A DNA stretch of 38,949 nucleotides from an uncultured bacterium (GTDB lineage: Bacteria > Bacillota > Clostridia > Lachnospirales > Lachnospiraceae): the NCBI GenBank assembly GCA_947063875.1, contig CAMSTY010000033.1, positions 1 through 38,949 of the forward strand, given 5' to 3'. Positions within the stretch are counted from its first letter, which is position 1, and each line of letters opens with the position of its first letter. Position numbers and translations under genes: made by a program. The notes under the pieces are model-generated. The model saw only the letters and a program-made list of their open reading frames with translations. It was not told where the DNA came from and did not search any database. Below are positions 16,722 through 26,346 of this stretch, piece after piece.

Positions 16722-18932
16722 ATGAGAATTGAATATCTGGAGAGAGAAAAGCTTTTCCGGCTGACGGCGAAGGATACGGAGTATGTGATCGGAATTGCAG
16801 ACGAGAGATATATCGGGCACGTGCATTTTGGGAAAAAGATGGGGGAGAACCGGTGCGGCTGCCTGCTGCGGACAGAAGAGGCGCCCTTCGTGCCGTCAAA
16901 GAATCTGCGGGATAAATGTTCCTTTGCGGATGCGTTTCCGGCAGAGTACTCAACCTGGGGGGTGGGAGATTACCGGGACAGCTGCCTGAATGTGCGCAGC
17001 AGCGATGGATTCCGGGGATGTGAACTGCATTATGAAAATTACCGGACTGTGGATGGCAAGCCGGGTCTGCCGGGAATGCCGGCCACTTTTTGCCGGGAGG
17101 GAGAGGACGGAGCCGGAATGACCTTGGAACTGGAATGCCGGGACAAGGTGCTAGAACTGAAGGTGATTCTGCGCTACAGCGTGTTTGCAGACAGCGAGGC
17201 GGTAATTCGCAGTGCGGAACTGGTCAATGAGGGAAAGGGGCCCTTGTATCTGGAGCGTGTCCTGACGGCCTGTATGGACATGGATATGGAAGGCGGGGAT
17301 TTGCTGACGCTGGGAGGCTCTTGGGCCAGAGAACGGCATATGGCCCGGCGGCCATTGGCCTTTGGCAAGCAGATGGTTTCTTCCTTCCGGGGGGAGTCAG
17401 GGCATCAGGATCATCCTTTTCTTGCGGTGATGGGACAGGACGCGGGCCAGGACCGGGGAGAGATTTGGGCCATGCATTTTGTGTATTCCGGTAATTTTAT
17501 GGCGGAGGCAGAGGTGAACCAGTTTGGCATGGTAAGACTTTTAATGGGAATCAACCCGGAGGGATTCGAGTGGGTCCTGAAGCCAGGGGAAGCCTTTGCT
17601 ACGCCGGAGGTGGTATGTGTCTACTCGGATGAGGGGTTGGGGAAGATGAGCCGCATTTTCCATGACCTGTACCGGGGGCATTTGATCCGCAGTCCTTATC
17701 TGCACAGGAAGAGGCCGATTCTGATCAATAACTGGGAGGCTACCTATTTTGACTTTGATACGGAGAAGCTGCTGGAGATTGCCAGGGAGGCCGGTAAGCG
17801 GGGAATCGAGATGCTGGTTATGGATGACGGCTGGTTCGGAGACCGGAACAAGGATGAAGGCTATCTGGGAGACTGGGAGGTAAATGAGAAAAAACTTTCC
17901 GGCGGTCTGCCTTATCTGGTGGAACAGGTAAAGGCCCTGGGAATGGAGTTTGGAATCTGGTTTGAGCCGGAGATGGTTTCTCCGGATTCCAAGCTGTACC
18001 GGATGCATCCGGACTGGGCCATCCGGATTCCGGGAAGGGAGCCGGTTCAGAGCCGGGCTCAGTATGTGCTGGATTTGACCAGGCCGGAGGTTGTGGATTA
18101 TGTGTATGAGTCCGTGGCCGGGATTCTGCGGAGCGCTCCCATTTCTTATGTGAAATGGGATATGAACCGGCAGATGACGGATGTGGGAAGTGCTTATCTG
18201 GGGCGGGAGCATCAGGGAGAGTTGTTTCACCGGTATGTGCTGGGGGTGTATGAACTTCAGGAACGGCTGGTGAGGGAATTCCCGGAGTTATTGTTGGAAA
18301 ATTGTGCCAGCGGCGGGGCGCGGTTTGACCCGGGAATGTTGTATTACAGTCCTCAGATCTGGTGCTCCGATGATACGGATGCCATTGAGCGGCTGGCGAT
18401 TCAGGAAGGCACGGCCCTTTTGTATCCGTTAAGCGCCATAGGGGCCCATGTGAGCGCCTGTCCCAATCATCTTGTTGGGAGGGTAACGCCTTTTGGGACC
18501 CGGGGGCATGTGGCTATGGCAGGGACTTTTGGCTATGAACTGGATGTGACCAAATTGCCGGAGGAGGAGAAACGGCTGATTGAGGAGCAGGTGAAACTGT
18601 ACCACCGGTTCCAGCCTCTGGTGAGGGAGGGGGATTATTACCGGATTGCCTCCTGGAATGAGAATCATAAATATGATTGCTGGCAGATCGTGTCAAAAGA
18701 TAAGAGGGAGGCGCTGCTGACTTACGTGCAGGTACTGGCGGAGCCTAACGGGCATAGCAGGAAAATCCGGCTAAAGGGCCTGGACTTGGAGGCGGAGTAC
18801 CGCCTGGAGGGGGACCAGCTGGCAAAGGAAGGGCAGATATTTAAAGGGGCATTTCTGATGTACGGAGGACTCCTGATTCCCCGGATGCAGGGGGATTTTA
18901 CAAGTGTGATGATTTACCTTAAGCAAGTATAA
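16722..18932 (+). CDS. Alpha-galactosidase, GH36
   Basis: A cytoplasmic retaining alpha-galactosidase that would remove alpha-1,6-galactose side chains from imported galactomanno-oligosaccharides. The frame opens at a TTG at 16683, but the ATG at 16722 has a perfect AGGAGG nine bases upstream, so 736 residues are called, the usual length for clostridial GH36. Motifs: NNWEATYFDFD, LVMDDGWFG, GIWFEPEMVSPDS, the nucleophile Asp in YVKWDMNR and the acid/base Asp in WCSDDTDAIERL. There is no signal peptide, which agrees with intracellular action after import. It is the first gene of unit 2, behind promoter module 2; the next gene starts 115 bases later. Confidence 0.94.
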   Translation: MRIEYLEREKLFRLTAKDTEYVIGIADERYIGHVHFGKKMGENRCGCLLRTEEAPFVPSKNLRDKCSFADAFPAEYSTWGVGDYRDSCLNVRSSDGFRGCELHYENYRTVDGKPGLPGMPATFCREGEDGAGMTLELECRDKVLELKVILRYSVFADSEAVIRSAELVNEGKGPLYLERVLTACMDMDMEGGDLLTLGGSWARERHMARRPLAFGKQMVSSFRGESGHQDHPFLAVMGQDAGQDRGEIWAMHFVYSGNFMAEAEVNQFGMVRLLMGINPEGFEWVLKPGEAFATPEVVCVYSDEGLGKMSRIFHDLYRGHLIRSPYLHRKRPILINNWEATYFDFDTEKLLEIAREAGKRGIEMLVMDDGWFGDRNKDEGYLGDWEVNEKKLSGGLPYLVEQVKALGMEFGIWFEPEMVSPDSKLYRMHPDWAIRIPGREPVQSRAQYVLDLTRPEVVDYVYESVAGILRSAPISYVKWDMNRQMTDVGSAYLGREHQGELFHRYVLGVYELQERLVREFPELLLENCASGGARFDPGMLYYSPQIWCSDDTDAIERLAIQEGTALLYPLSAIGAHVSACPNHLVGRVTPFGTRGHVAMAGTFGYELDVTKLPEEEKRLIEEQVKLYHRFQPLVREGDYYRIASWNENHKYDCWQIVSKDKREALLTYVQVLAEPNGHSRKIRLKGLDLEAEYRLEGDQLAKEGQIFKGAFLMYGGLLIPRMQGDFTSVMIYLKQV

Positions 18933-19047
18933 ACGATTGTTAAAATAAGAAAAATTGTTTCAAAGGGGCATAAGGCAAATGCTTGCCGCCGAATGGCGGG
19001 TGAGAAGCAAAACAGAATATACAAATTATAGGCAGGAGGATACGAGA

Positions 19048-20061
19048 ATGAAAATTATTGCACCAGCGATTAAAAATATGCCATGGCAGGAGCCGGCAAA
19101 TGCGCCAGTGGATGCGCCGGTGTGGCGGTATCGGGAGAATCCGATAGTAGGAAGAAATCCGGTGAAAGGGGTCGCCAGAATTTTTAATTCGGCGGTGATC
19201 CCTTTTGAGGATGGGTTTATCGGCGTGTTCCGGGGGGAGCAGGTCAATGGGGTCCCTTATATTTACCTGGGAAGAAGCGAGGATGGGGTCCATTGGAACT
19301 TTGACGAGGAAAAGATCCATTTTGTGGATGAGAGCGGGAAGGAATTTATGCCCAGATATGCCTACGACCCAAGGCTGGTAAAGGTGGAGGATACTTATTA
19401 TCTGATCTGGTGCCAGGATTTTTACGGGGCTTCCATCGGCCTGGCAAAGACGAAAGATTTCAAACGTTTTGAGCGGCTGGAAAATCCTTTTATGCCCTTT
19501 AACCGGAATGCGGTGCTGTTTCCCAGAAGAGTCCATGGGAATTTTATGATGCTGTCCCGGCCCAGTGACAGCGGCCACACGCCCTTTGGAGACATTTTCC
19601 TCAGTGAGAGTCCCGATATGGTGTATTGGGGGAAACATCGCCATGTGATGGGAAAAGGCGACGAATGGTGGCAGATGCTGAAAATCGGCGGGGGCGCGGC
19701 CCCCATTGAGACGGATGAGGGGTGGCTGCTGTTCTATCATGGCGTGACAGGAACCTGTAATGGATATGTGTACAGCATTGGCGGGGCAATTTTGGATATT
19801 GACAATCCTTCTGTTGTGAAATACCGCTGTGAGAATTTCTTGCTGACACCGGAGGAATGGTATGAGGAACGTGGGTTTGTGCCGAATGTGTGCTTTCCTT
19901 GCGCAACCGTCTGCGACCCGGAGGACGGGCGGATCGCTATCTATTATGGGGCGGCGGACAGCTACATCGGGCTGGCGTTTACCAGGGCGGATGAGATCGC
20001 GGCTTATATCAAGGGGCACAGCCGGCTGACGGAGAGTGATCGGGAGATTGGCATCCGCTGA
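19048..20061 (+). CDS. GH130 beta-1,4-manno-oligosaccharide phosphorylase
   Basis: An inverting phosphorylase that would release mannose-1-phosphate from the non-reducing end of manno-oligosaccharides in the cytoplasm. The ATG at 19048 follows AGGAGG by 7 bases and gives 337 residues; the longer open frame to 18955 has no ribosome site. A five-bladed beta-propeller is expected for the family. The probable catalytic Asp107 lies in AYDPRLVK, with GRSEDGVHW before it and a DIFLSESPDM strand after it. The length and sequence type differ from the second GH130 of this locus (391 residues), so the two probably act on different chain lengths, as described for the Roseburia pair. Substrate assignment is by family and context. 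Confidence 0.87.
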   Translation: MKIIAPAIKNMPWQEPANAPVDAPVWRYRENPIVGRNPVKGVARIFNSAVIPFEDGFIGVFRGEQVNGVPYIYLGRSEDGVHWNFDEEKIHFVDESGKEFMPRYAYDPRLVKVEDTYYLIWCQDFYGASIGLAKTKDFKRFERLENPFMPFNRNAVLFPRRVHGNFMMLSRPSDSGHTPFGDIFLSESPDMVYWGKHRHVMGKGDEWWQMLKIGGGAAPIETDEGWLLFYHGVTGTCNGYVYSIGGAILDIDNPSVVKYRCENFLLTPEEWYEERGFVPNVCFPCATVCDPEDGRIAIYYGAADSYIGLAFTRADEIAAYIKGHSRLTESDREIGIR

Positions 20062-20099
20062 GAAAAGCAGGAGAATCTGATAGGGAAAAGGAGTGCAGA

Positions 20100-21293
20100 A
20101 TGGTACAGGAAATCGAGAAGCATTTGAGGGAAAAGCTGATTCCCTTCTGGGAGGGATTGGCGGACTGGCAGCAGGGGGGATTCTATGGTTATCTGGGATA
20201 TGATCTGAAACTGGATAAGCGGGCGGAAAAGGGGGTTATTTTAAACAGCAGGATTTTATGGTTCTTTTCTAATGCGTTTTTGACATTGGGAGAAAAAGGG
20301 TTATTGATTTATGCGGAACATGCTTATCTGTTCCTGCGGGATTGCTGCCTGGATAAAAAATTCGGGGGCGTGTACTGGTCCCTGACCTGTGAGGGAAAGG
20401 CGGAGGATGAGACAAAGCATACCTACAACCAGGCATTTGCAATCTATGCCCTTTCTTCTTATTATGCAGCTAGCGGGAAGCGGGAGGCTCTGGATCTGGC
20501 ATATGGGCTGTATGAGCTGATTGAGAAGCGCTGCCGGGATGAAGGCGGGTACGGGGAAGCTTATGACCGGGAATTTGTGCCGGTTTCCAATGAAAAACTT
20601 TCGGAAAACGGGGTGATGGCAACCCGGACCATGAATACTCTGCTTCACGTGTTTGAGGCTTACACGGAACTTTACCGGGTGGATCACCGGCCGGATGTGG
20701 CGGATAAGCTGCGGCAGATTCTGGATGTGTTTGCAGATAAGGTTTACAATCCGCAGAAACGGCGGCAGGAGGTGTTTTTTGACGGGGAGTGGAATTCTCT
20801 GATTGATCTTCATTCTTATGGACATGACATTGAGACGTCATGGCTTTTGGACCGGGGATGCCAGACGCTTGGGGATGAGAAGTACACTAAGAAGATGGAA
20901 CCCATGATCCTGGCGATGGCAGAGGAGATCTATGGGCGGGCCTACCGGAACCATAGTGTGATGAACGAATGTGAAAACGGGGTGGAAAATACGAACCGGA
21001 TCTGGTGGGTACAGGCGGAGTCGGTGGTGGGATTTTTGAATGCCTGGGAGAAATGGCCGGAGAAGGAGTATTTTTGGGAGGCGGCGAAGGATATCTGGAA
21101 GTATATCTGCCTGGTAATGGTGGATAAGCGGGCAGGTTCGGAGTGGTACTGGCGGGTGGATGAAATCGGAAAGCCGATCGAGGGCGAGCCGATCGTGGAA
21201 CCGTGGAAGTGTCCTTATCACAATGGAAGGATGTGTATGGAAGTGATTCGCAGGCAGAAGGGGAAACAGGAGCAGGAACCGGAAAACAGATAG
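20100..21293 (+). CDS. Cellobiose/mannobiose 2-epimerase (AGE family)
   Basis: A 397-residue cytoplasmic epimerase that would convert the reducing-end mannose of mannobiose to glucose, giving mannosyl-glucose for the second GH130. It has the (alpha/alpha)6-barrel family motifs: [47 protein letters not shown], the His-rich [26 protein letters not shown] and [15 protein letters not shown], which hold the histidines known to act in cellobiose 2-epimerases. An AAGGAG ribosome site precedes the ATG. It lies between the two GH130 genes. The last 12 codons are tandemly duplicated as a 36-base unit across the stop codon (see 21256-21325). N-acylglucosamine 2-epimerase is a less likely reading given the neighbours. 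Confidence 0.9.
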   Translation: MVQEIEKHLREKLIPFWEGLADWQQGGFYGYLGYDLKLDKRAEKGVILNSRILWFFSNAFLTLGEKGLLIYAEHAYLFLRDCCLDKKFGGVYWSLTCEGKAEDETKHTYNQAFAIYALSSYYAASGKREALDLAYGLYELIEKRCRDEGGYGEAYDREFVPVSNEKLSENGVMATRTMNTLLHVFEAYTELYRVDHRPDVADKLRQILDVFADKVYNPQKRRQEVFFDGEWNSLIDLHSYGHDIETSWLLDRGCQTLGDEKYTKKMEPMILAMAEEIYGRAYRNHSVMNECENGVENTNRIWWVQAESVVGFLNAWEKWPEKEYFWEAAKDIWKYICLVMVDKRAGSEWYWRVDEIGKPIEGEPIVEPWKCPYHNGRMCMEVIRRQKGKQEQEPENR

Positions 21294-21325
21294 AAGGGGA
21301 AGCGGGAGCAGGAACCGGAAAACAG
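21256..21325 (+). repeat. 34-bp tandem repeat spanning the epimerase stop codon
   Basis: Bases 21256-21289 and 21292-21325 match at 32 of 34 positions with a period of 36 (12 codons). The TAG stop (21291-21293) falls at the junction. The second copy stays in frame and would add 17 residues, up to a TGA, if the stop were read through. Confidence 0.85.
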
Positions 21326-21351
21326 GAAGAATAAAAAGAAGAGGTGACGTT

Positions 21352-22527
21352 ATGGTTCATGAGAGATATCGGGAAGAGAAGGAAAAGCTGGAGAAACTGA
21401 TTGCCAAAAAGAACCGGAAGGCGGAGTTCTATAATGGGATTTATGACCGGTATGCAGACCCGGTGCTGACGAGGGAGCATGTGCCGGTGGAGTGGCGGTT
21501 TGACCTGGATGCGGAGACGAACCCTTATTTTATGGAACGTTTGGGTGTGAATGCAGTGATGAATGCGGGAGCCATCGAGATGGAGGGGAAGGTCTGCCTG
21601 GTAGTGCGGGTGGAGGGAAATGACAGGAAATCTTTCTTTGCGGTGGCGGAGAGTGAGAGCGGCGTGGATGGCTTTCGCTTCTGGGAGGAGCCGGTGGTGC
21701 TGCCGGATACCTGCCCGGAGGAGACGAATGTGTATGACATGCGGCTGACAAAGCATGAGGACGGGTATATTTACGGAGTGTTCTGCTCGGAGAGCAAGGA
21801 CACCTCGGTGAAGGATCTGTCGGCGGCGGTGGCGGCTGCCGGGATAGTGCGGACTAAGGATCTGAAAAACTGGGAGCGGCTTCCCAACCTGGTAACGCTG
21901 CGTTCTCCCCAGCAGAGGAACGTGGTGCTGCACCCGGAGTTCGTAAACGGGAAGTACGCCTTTTATACCAGGCCTATGGATGATTTTATCGATACGGGAA
22001 GCGGCGGCGGTATAGGCTTTGGGCTGTGTGAGGATATTACCCATGCGGTGATTGACGAAGAGGCTATGACCAGTCTGCGGAAGTATCACACCATTACGGA
22101 GTCAAAGAACGGGGCAGGGGCGGTGCCTATCCGGACAGAGAAGGGATGGATTCATATTGCCCATGGAGTCCGGAATACGGCTGCGGGACTGCGGTATGTG
22201 ATCTATGCCTTTGCCACCGACCTGGAACATCCCCAAAAGGTGATTGCGGAGCCGTCGGGATTTCTGATTGCTCCCAGAGAATGGGAACGGGTCGGTGATG
22301 TGTCCAATGTAGTGTTTACCAACGGGGCAGTGGTGCGGGAAAATGGTCAGACGCTGATCTATTATGCCTCTTCGGATACCCGGATGCATGTGGCGGAGAC
22401 CACGCTGGAGAAGCTGATGGACTATGTGTTTGAGACTCCAAAGGACCCGGGGAGAAGCGCGGACTGTGTGCGGCAGAGAATGGAGTTGATTCGGAGGAAT
22501 CAAAGATTGCTGGCCGGGCAGAGATGA
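21352..22527 (+). CDS. GH130 4-O-beta-D-mannosyl-D-glucose phosphorylase
   Basis: A 391-residue cytoplasmic phosphorylase of the longer GH130 type. It would split mannosyl-glucose with phosphate into mannose-1-phosphate and glucose, completing the epimerase route. The long N-terminal helix region ([20 protein letters not shown]) and the length of about 390 fit the mannosylglucose phosphorylase subgroup. The probable catalytic Asp129 is in [17 protein letters not shown], with [12 protein letters not shown] before it and [22 protein letters not shown] after it. The ribosome site is AAGAGGTGA, a few bases before the ATG. It is in operon order between the epimerase and the mutase. The subgroup call is by eye. 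Confidence 0.9.
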   Translation: MVHERYREEKEKLEKLIAKKNRKAEFYNGIYDRYADPVLTREHVPVEWRFDLDAETNPYFMERLGVNAVMNAGAIEMEGKVCLVVRVEGNDRKSFFAVAESESGVDGFRFWEEPVVLPDTCPEETNVYDMRLTKHEDGYIYGVFCSESKDTSVKDLSAAVAAAGIVRTKDLKNWERLPNLVTLRSPQQRNVVLHPEFVNGKYAFYTRPMDDFIDTGSGGGIGFGLCEDITHAVIDEEAMTSLRKYHTITESKNGAGAVPIRTEKGWIHIAHGVRNTAAGLRYVIYAFATDLEHPQKVIAEPSGFLIAPREWERVGDVSNVVFTNGAVVRENGQTLIYYASSDTRMHVAETTLEKLMDYVFETPKDPGRSADCVRQRMELIRRNQRLLAGQR

Positions 22528-22598
22528 GGGCTGAGAAGAGCCGGTATTTTATCGGGAAGCAATTGTGATACAGGGAAGGAAAACGAGAGGTTGGGAAT

Positions 22599-24341
22599 AT
22601 GGCTGAGACAGAAAAGAAGGCGGCAGAGAGTTACCGGCTGTGGCTGGAGTCGCCGGTTTTTGATGAAGAGACCAAGGCAGAGCTGCGGGCCCTGGATGGA
22701 AATGAAACGGAAATCACAGACCGGTTTTGCCGGGACTTGGAATTTGGCACCGGCGGCCTGCGGGGAGTGCTGGGGGCAGGAACAAACCGGATGAATCTGT
22801 ATACCGTGCGGAAGGCTACCCAGGGGTTGGCCAATTATATCAGAAAGAATCAGGAGGAAAAGCGGGGGGTTGCCATCGCCTTTGATTCCCGGAAAATGTC
22901 GCCGGAGTTTGCCAGGGAGGCGGCCCTGTGCCTGGCGGCCAACGGAATCCGGGCCTATATTTTTGAATCCTTGCGGCCCACGCCTATGCTGTCCTTTGCG
23001 CTGCGCCATCTGGGGTGTATTGCGGGGATCGTGGTGACGGCAAGCCACAATCCGCCGGAATATAACGGCTACAAGGTCTACTGGGAGGATGGCGCTCAGA
23101 TCACGGCTCCCCGGGATAAGGAAATCATGGGGGAGGTCAATGCCATTACGGATTTCGGGAAGCCTTGCACGATGGATCAGGAAGAGGCAGGGCGTCTTGG
23201 CTTGTATCAGGTGATTGGGCCGGAGATTGACGACTGTTATATGGAAGAGCTGAAAAAACTGGTGATTCATCCGGAGATGATCCGGGAGCAGGAAAAGAAC
23301 CTGAAGATCGTGTACACTCCTCTGCACGGGACGGGAAACCTGCCGGTAAGACGTGTTTTGCGGGAACTGGGATTTGGGCAGGTTTACGTGGTGCCGGAGC
23401 AGGAATTGCCGGACGGGGATTTCCCCACGGTCAGCTATCCGAACCCGGAGGATAAGAATGCTTTCGCCCTGGCGTTGGAGTTGGCTGCAAGGGTAGAGGC
23501 TGATGTGGTTCTGGCTACGGACCCGGATGCGGACCGGCTGGGTATCTATGCCAGGAATCAGGAGACCGGGGAGTATGAGTCCTTTACCGGGAATATGTCG
23601 GGAATGATTATTCTGGAATATATTCTGTCCCAGAAGCAGGCCCTGGGTCTTATGCCGGAGAACGGGGCGGTGGTGACTACCATTGTTTCCGGAAAAATGT
23701 CCCGCGAGATAGCGAAGGCTTATGGTGTGGAGCGAATCGAGACCCTGACGGGATTTAAGTATATCGGGGAACAGATTAAGTTCTTTGAACAGGATGGGAG
23801 ACATGAGTTTCTGTTTGGATATGAGGAAAGCTATGGATGTCTGGTGGGAACCCATGCCCGGGATAAGGATGCGGTGGCGGCAGTGATGGCTCTGTGCGAG
23901 GCGGCGGCATATTATCGTTCTCTGGGGCTGACCCTGTGCCAGCAGATGGAAAGGCTGTATGAAAAATACGGATACTTTCAAGAGGGACTTTGCACCATAA
24001 CCATGAAAGGGCAGGAGGGAGTCCAAAAAATCCAGGAATTGATGGAAAAAATACGCAGGGAGGCGCCGTCAAAAATCGGCGAGTACCGGGTAGCCGGATT
24101 CCGGGATTATGGGAAGGGCGTTATTCTGGATGGCAGCACTGGAAGGGAGAGGCCTTCCGGATTGCCAAAGTCTGACGTACTGTATTTTGACTTGGAAGGG
24201 GATGCCTGGTGCTGTGTCCGCCCGTCGGGGACAGAGCCGAAGGTTAAGTTATATATGGGAGTGAAGGGGGAGAGCCGGGAGGATGCAAAGGGGAAGCTGG
24301 AGAGGCTGACGGAGGCTGTCCGGAAGCTGGCGGAGGAATAG
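22599..24341 (+). CDS. Phospho-sugar mutase (phosphomannomutase/phosphoglucomutase)
   Basis: A 580-residue alpha-D-phosphohexomutase that would convert mannose-1-phosphate to mannose-6-phosphate for glycolysis. Motifs: catalytic phosphoserine loop TASHNPPEYNGYKVYW, metal-binding DPDADRLGIYA, sugar-binding YEESYG and the phosphate-binding RPSGTEPKVKLY. The length fits the larger PgcA-like clostridial mutases. It is the last gene of the mannan unit and is followed within 5 bases by a very strong terminator (24346-24395). It may also interconvert glucose phosphates, so it would serve both products of the GH130 enzymes. The ribosome site (AGAGGTTGGG) is moderate. Confidence 0.93.
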   Translation: MAETEKKAAESYRLWLESPVFDEETKAELRALDGNETEITDRFCRDLEFGTGGLRGVLGAGTNRMNLYTVRKATQGLANYIRKNQEEKRGVAIAFDSRKMSPEFAREAALCLAANGIRAYIFESLRPTPMLSFALRHLGCIAGIVVTASHNPPEYNGYKVYWEDGAQITAPRDKEIMGEVNAITDFGKPCTMDQEEAGRLGLYQVIGPEIDDCYMEELKKLVIHPEMIREQEKNLKIVYTPLHGTGNLPVRRVLRELGFGQVYVVPEQELPDGDFPTVSYPNPEDKNAFALALELAARVEADVVLATDPDADRLGIYARNQETGEYESFTGNMSGMIILEYILSQKQALGLMPENGAVVTTIVSGKMSREIAKAYGVERIETLTGFKYIGEQIKFFEQDGRHEFLFGYEESYGCLVGTHARDKDAVAAVMALCEAAAYYRSLGLTLCQQMERLYEKYGYFQEGLCTITMKGQEGVQKIQELMEKIRREAPSKIGEYRVAGFRDYGKGVILDGSTGRERPSGLPKSDVLYFDLEGDAWCCVRPSGTEPKVKLYMGVKGESREDAKGKLERLTEAVRKLAEE

Positions 24342-24345
24342 AGAG

Positions 24346-24395
24346 AAAAAAGCGTGTCTGAAAATTGCAGGATGAATTTTCAGACACGCTTTTTT
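24346..24395. terminator. Bidirectional terminator between the mutase gene and the convergent small gene
   Basis: A perfect 20-21-bp stem, beginning AAAAAAGCGTGTCTG at 24346 and ending at TTTTTT 24395, with an 8-base loop. It has A and T tracts on both sides, so it can stop transcripts from both directions. The small minus-strand gene ends inside its right edge. Confidence 0.93.
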
Positions 24396-24666
24396 ATGCT
24401 AAGATACGGAGCCTTTCGCTGTGCTCAGAAATCACTTTCTTCATCAAATCGATATCGATCTGCATGGCCTCCAGCTGGGAAGCCGCCCGTTCATACTGCT
24501 TGGCTGCGGGAACATAATTTTCGGCCAGCAGGTTGATCTGGGGAGTGATAATGTTTTCGATATTTAACCGGATATCTCGAATATCGTCCCGCATGGGTTG
24601 CAGCTCGGATTTCAATTTCTTGTCTATCATATCGGATATTGCCAGTAAAAGTTCGTTGTCTGTCAT
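24394..24666 (-). CDS. Small coiled-coil protein, function unknown
   Basis: A 90-residue charged, helix-rich protein with no membrane segment or signal. Heptad-like spacing of Leu/Ile/Met runs through most of it (LLLAISDMIDKKLKSEL early, then LEAMQIDIDLMKKVISEH), suggesting a coiled coil. A strong AGGGAGGAAGC ribosome site precedes the ATG. A TATAAT (minus strand, 24731-24736) with a TTTTCA box 18 bases upstream is a plausible promoter. It overlaps the bidirectional terminator at its end. Similar small coiled-coil proteins are common and unassigned in Lachnospiraceae; no function is proposed. Confidence 0.75.
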   Translation of the reverse strand: MTDNELLLAISDMIDKKLKSELQPMRDDIRDIRLNIENIITPQINLLAENYVPAAKQYERAASQLEAMQIDIDLMKKVISEHSERLRILA

Positions 24667-24851
24667 ATGCTTCCTCCCTTTCTCTGATGACCGGAGTGGT
24701 TTTTGCTCATAACCATAAGTGTACTGAGCAATTATAAGATATTTTACTATATTCTGAAAAGAAAGTCACCCTATACTCAGATGATTGATAATATCCATAA
24801 ATGGATAATATTCGTAAAATAGAAGAATAAAGGGAAAAGAAGAGAAATCGG

Positions 24852-24880
24852 TTGTCGGTAAAACAAAAACACTTTATAAT
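24852..24880 (+). promoter_or_regulatory. Promoter of the GH1 gene
   Basis: TTGTCG (24852-24857) and TATAAT (24875-24880) are exactly 17 bases apart, about 85 bases before the GH1 coding start. It does not share the mannan promoter module, so the GH1 gene is probably controlled separately. Confidence 0.75.
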
Positions 24881-24963
24881 AGAAGAAATGAAAAAATAGC
24901 AGGTAATAATCCAACGAAGACAAAAACGATTGACAGGATATGAGAGTAAGGATGAATAAAATA

Positions 24964-26337
24964 ATGAAAAAAGGATTCGGAGAGGATTTTGTATGGGGGG
25001 CGGCTACTTCTTCTTATCAAATTGAAGGGGCAGCCAGAGAGGACGGCAAGGGCCTGCATATCTGGGATGTGTTTTGCCAGGAAAAGGGACGGGTGTTCGG
25101 AGGGCACACGGGAGATGTGGCCTGCGACAATTACCATCGATTCCGGGAAGACGTGGCAATCATGAAAGAAATGGGGTTGAAGGCGTACCGTTTTTCTTTG
25201 TCCTGGGCGCGGATTTTGCCGGATGGGACCGGAAGGGTCAATGAGGCCGGGATTCATTTTTATAATCAGCTGATAGATGAACTGCTGAATGCCGGGATTG
25301 AACCCTATATTACCTTGTTTCACTGGGATTATCCATACGAGTTATACAAACAGGGCGGGTGGATGAACGCAGAAAGTGCCGGCTGGTTTGGGGAGTACGC
25401 AAAGCTGGTTGCGAGACGGTTTTCGGACAGGGTGAGTAAGTTTATTACGCTGAATGAGCCGCAATGCTTCATCGGCCTTTCTTATCTGGATGGCATCCAT
25501 GCTCCCGGGGTATGCGTTCCGCTAAAGGACAGCTTTGAGATGGCCCATAATGTATTAAAGGCGCATGGCCTGGCGGTACAAATGCTGCGGCAGTATGCGA
25601 AACGGAAAATTGAGGTGGGTTATGCGCCTACAGGATCGATGAGTTATCCGGCAAGTGGGGACGCCAGGGATGTGGAGGCGGCACGAAAGCATTTGTTTGC
25701 CTTGCCGGAGGAGGACAGGGACTGGGCATGGAATGTGAGTTTCTGGAGCGACCCGGTATTTTTCGGGCATTATCCGGAGGAAGTGTTGAGACGATACGGA
25801 ACCTGTATGCCGAAGGTTTCGGCAGAGGATGAGAAACTGATCGCAGAGCCGATCGATTTTTACGGGCAGAATATCTATAACGGAAACCGGATACGGCAGG
25901 GGCCGGATGGAAGGCCGGAGATTGTGGAACGGTATGCAGGATTTCCCAGGACGGCGATCGGCTGGCCGGTAACGCCGGAGTGCCTGTATTGGGGGCCTAA
26001 GTTTCTGTATGAGCGGTATCAGAAGCCCATCTATATTACGGAGAACGGGTTATCCTGCCATGACGTGGTTTCTCTGGACGGAAAGGTACACGATCCCAAC
26101 CGGATCGATTTTACGCGAAGATATCTGGGGTATTTAAGGCAGGCGGTAGAAGACGGTATTGATGTGCGGGGGTATTTCCATTGGTCGCTGCTGGATAATT
26201 TTGAATGGCACAGCGGATATGGAGAGCGTTTTGGTATGGTCTATGTGGATTACCGGACAGGGGAGCGGATCTGGAAGGATTCGGCATATTGGTATCGGGA
26301 CTGGATCAGCAACGGCGGCAAAGACGGAAAAGGATGA
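24964..26337 (+). CDS. GH1 beta-glucosidase
   Basis: A cytoplasmic retaining beta-glycosidase. Acid/base Glu lies in TLNEPQ and the nucleophile Glu in YITENGL; the aglycone end has NFEWHSGYGERFG. It lacks a clear Ser-x-Lys phosphate-binding motif, so it favours non-phosphorylated substrates such as cellobiose or gluco-manno-oligosaccharides. In-frame ATGs occur at 24940, 24952 and 24964. The last has AAGGA 11 bases upstream and gives 457 residues starting MKKGFGEDFVWGAATSSYQ, close to the family's usual start; the first would give 465. It may remove glucose from glucomannan oligosaccharides beside the mannan locus, but it has its own promoter. It is followed 9 bases later by the ClpX-like gene. 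Confidence 0.9.
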   Translation: MKKGFGEDFVWGAATSSYQIEGAAREDGKGLHIWDVFCQEKGRVFGGHTGDVACDNYHRFREDVAIMKEMGLKAYRFSLSWARILPDGTGRVNEAGIHFYNQLIDELLNAGIEPYITLFHWDYPYELYKQGGWMNAESAGWFGEYAKLVARRFSDRVSKFITLNEPQCFIGLSYLDGIHAPGVCVPLKDSFEMAHNVLKAHGLAVQMLRQYAKRKIEVGYAPTGSMSYPASGDARDVEAARKHLFALPEEDRDWAWNVSFWSDPVFFGHYPEEVLRRYGTCMPKVSAEDEKLIAEPIDFYGQNIYNGNRIRQGPDGRPEIVERYAGFPRTAIGWPVTPECLYWGPKFLYERYQKPIYITENGLSCHDVVSLDGKVHDPNRIDFTRRYLGYLRQAVEDGIDVRGYFHWSLLDNFEWHSGYGERFGMVYVDYRTGERIWKDSAYWYRDWISNGGKDGKG

Positions 26338-26346
26338 GGTGGCAGC

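Noticed and set aside
18940-20019. 359-codon open frame antisense to the first GH130
   Set aside because: A mirror frame of a well-supported enzyme gene, with Pro/His/Arg-rich nonsense composition.
20887-22089. 400-codon antisense frame across the epimerase and second GH130
   Set aside because: It covers two real genes on the other strand, and its Pro/Ser repeats come from the repeat at 21256-21325.
22500-24026. 508-codon open frame antisense to the mutase gene
   Set aside because: It lies wholly opposite a clear phosphohexomutase, has no family-like sequence or ribosome site, and is the usual mirror of biased codon use.
24354-24536. 60-codon plus-strand frame after the mutase gene
   Set aside because: It begins inside the bidirectional terminator stem and overlaps the better-supported minus-strand coiled-coil gene.
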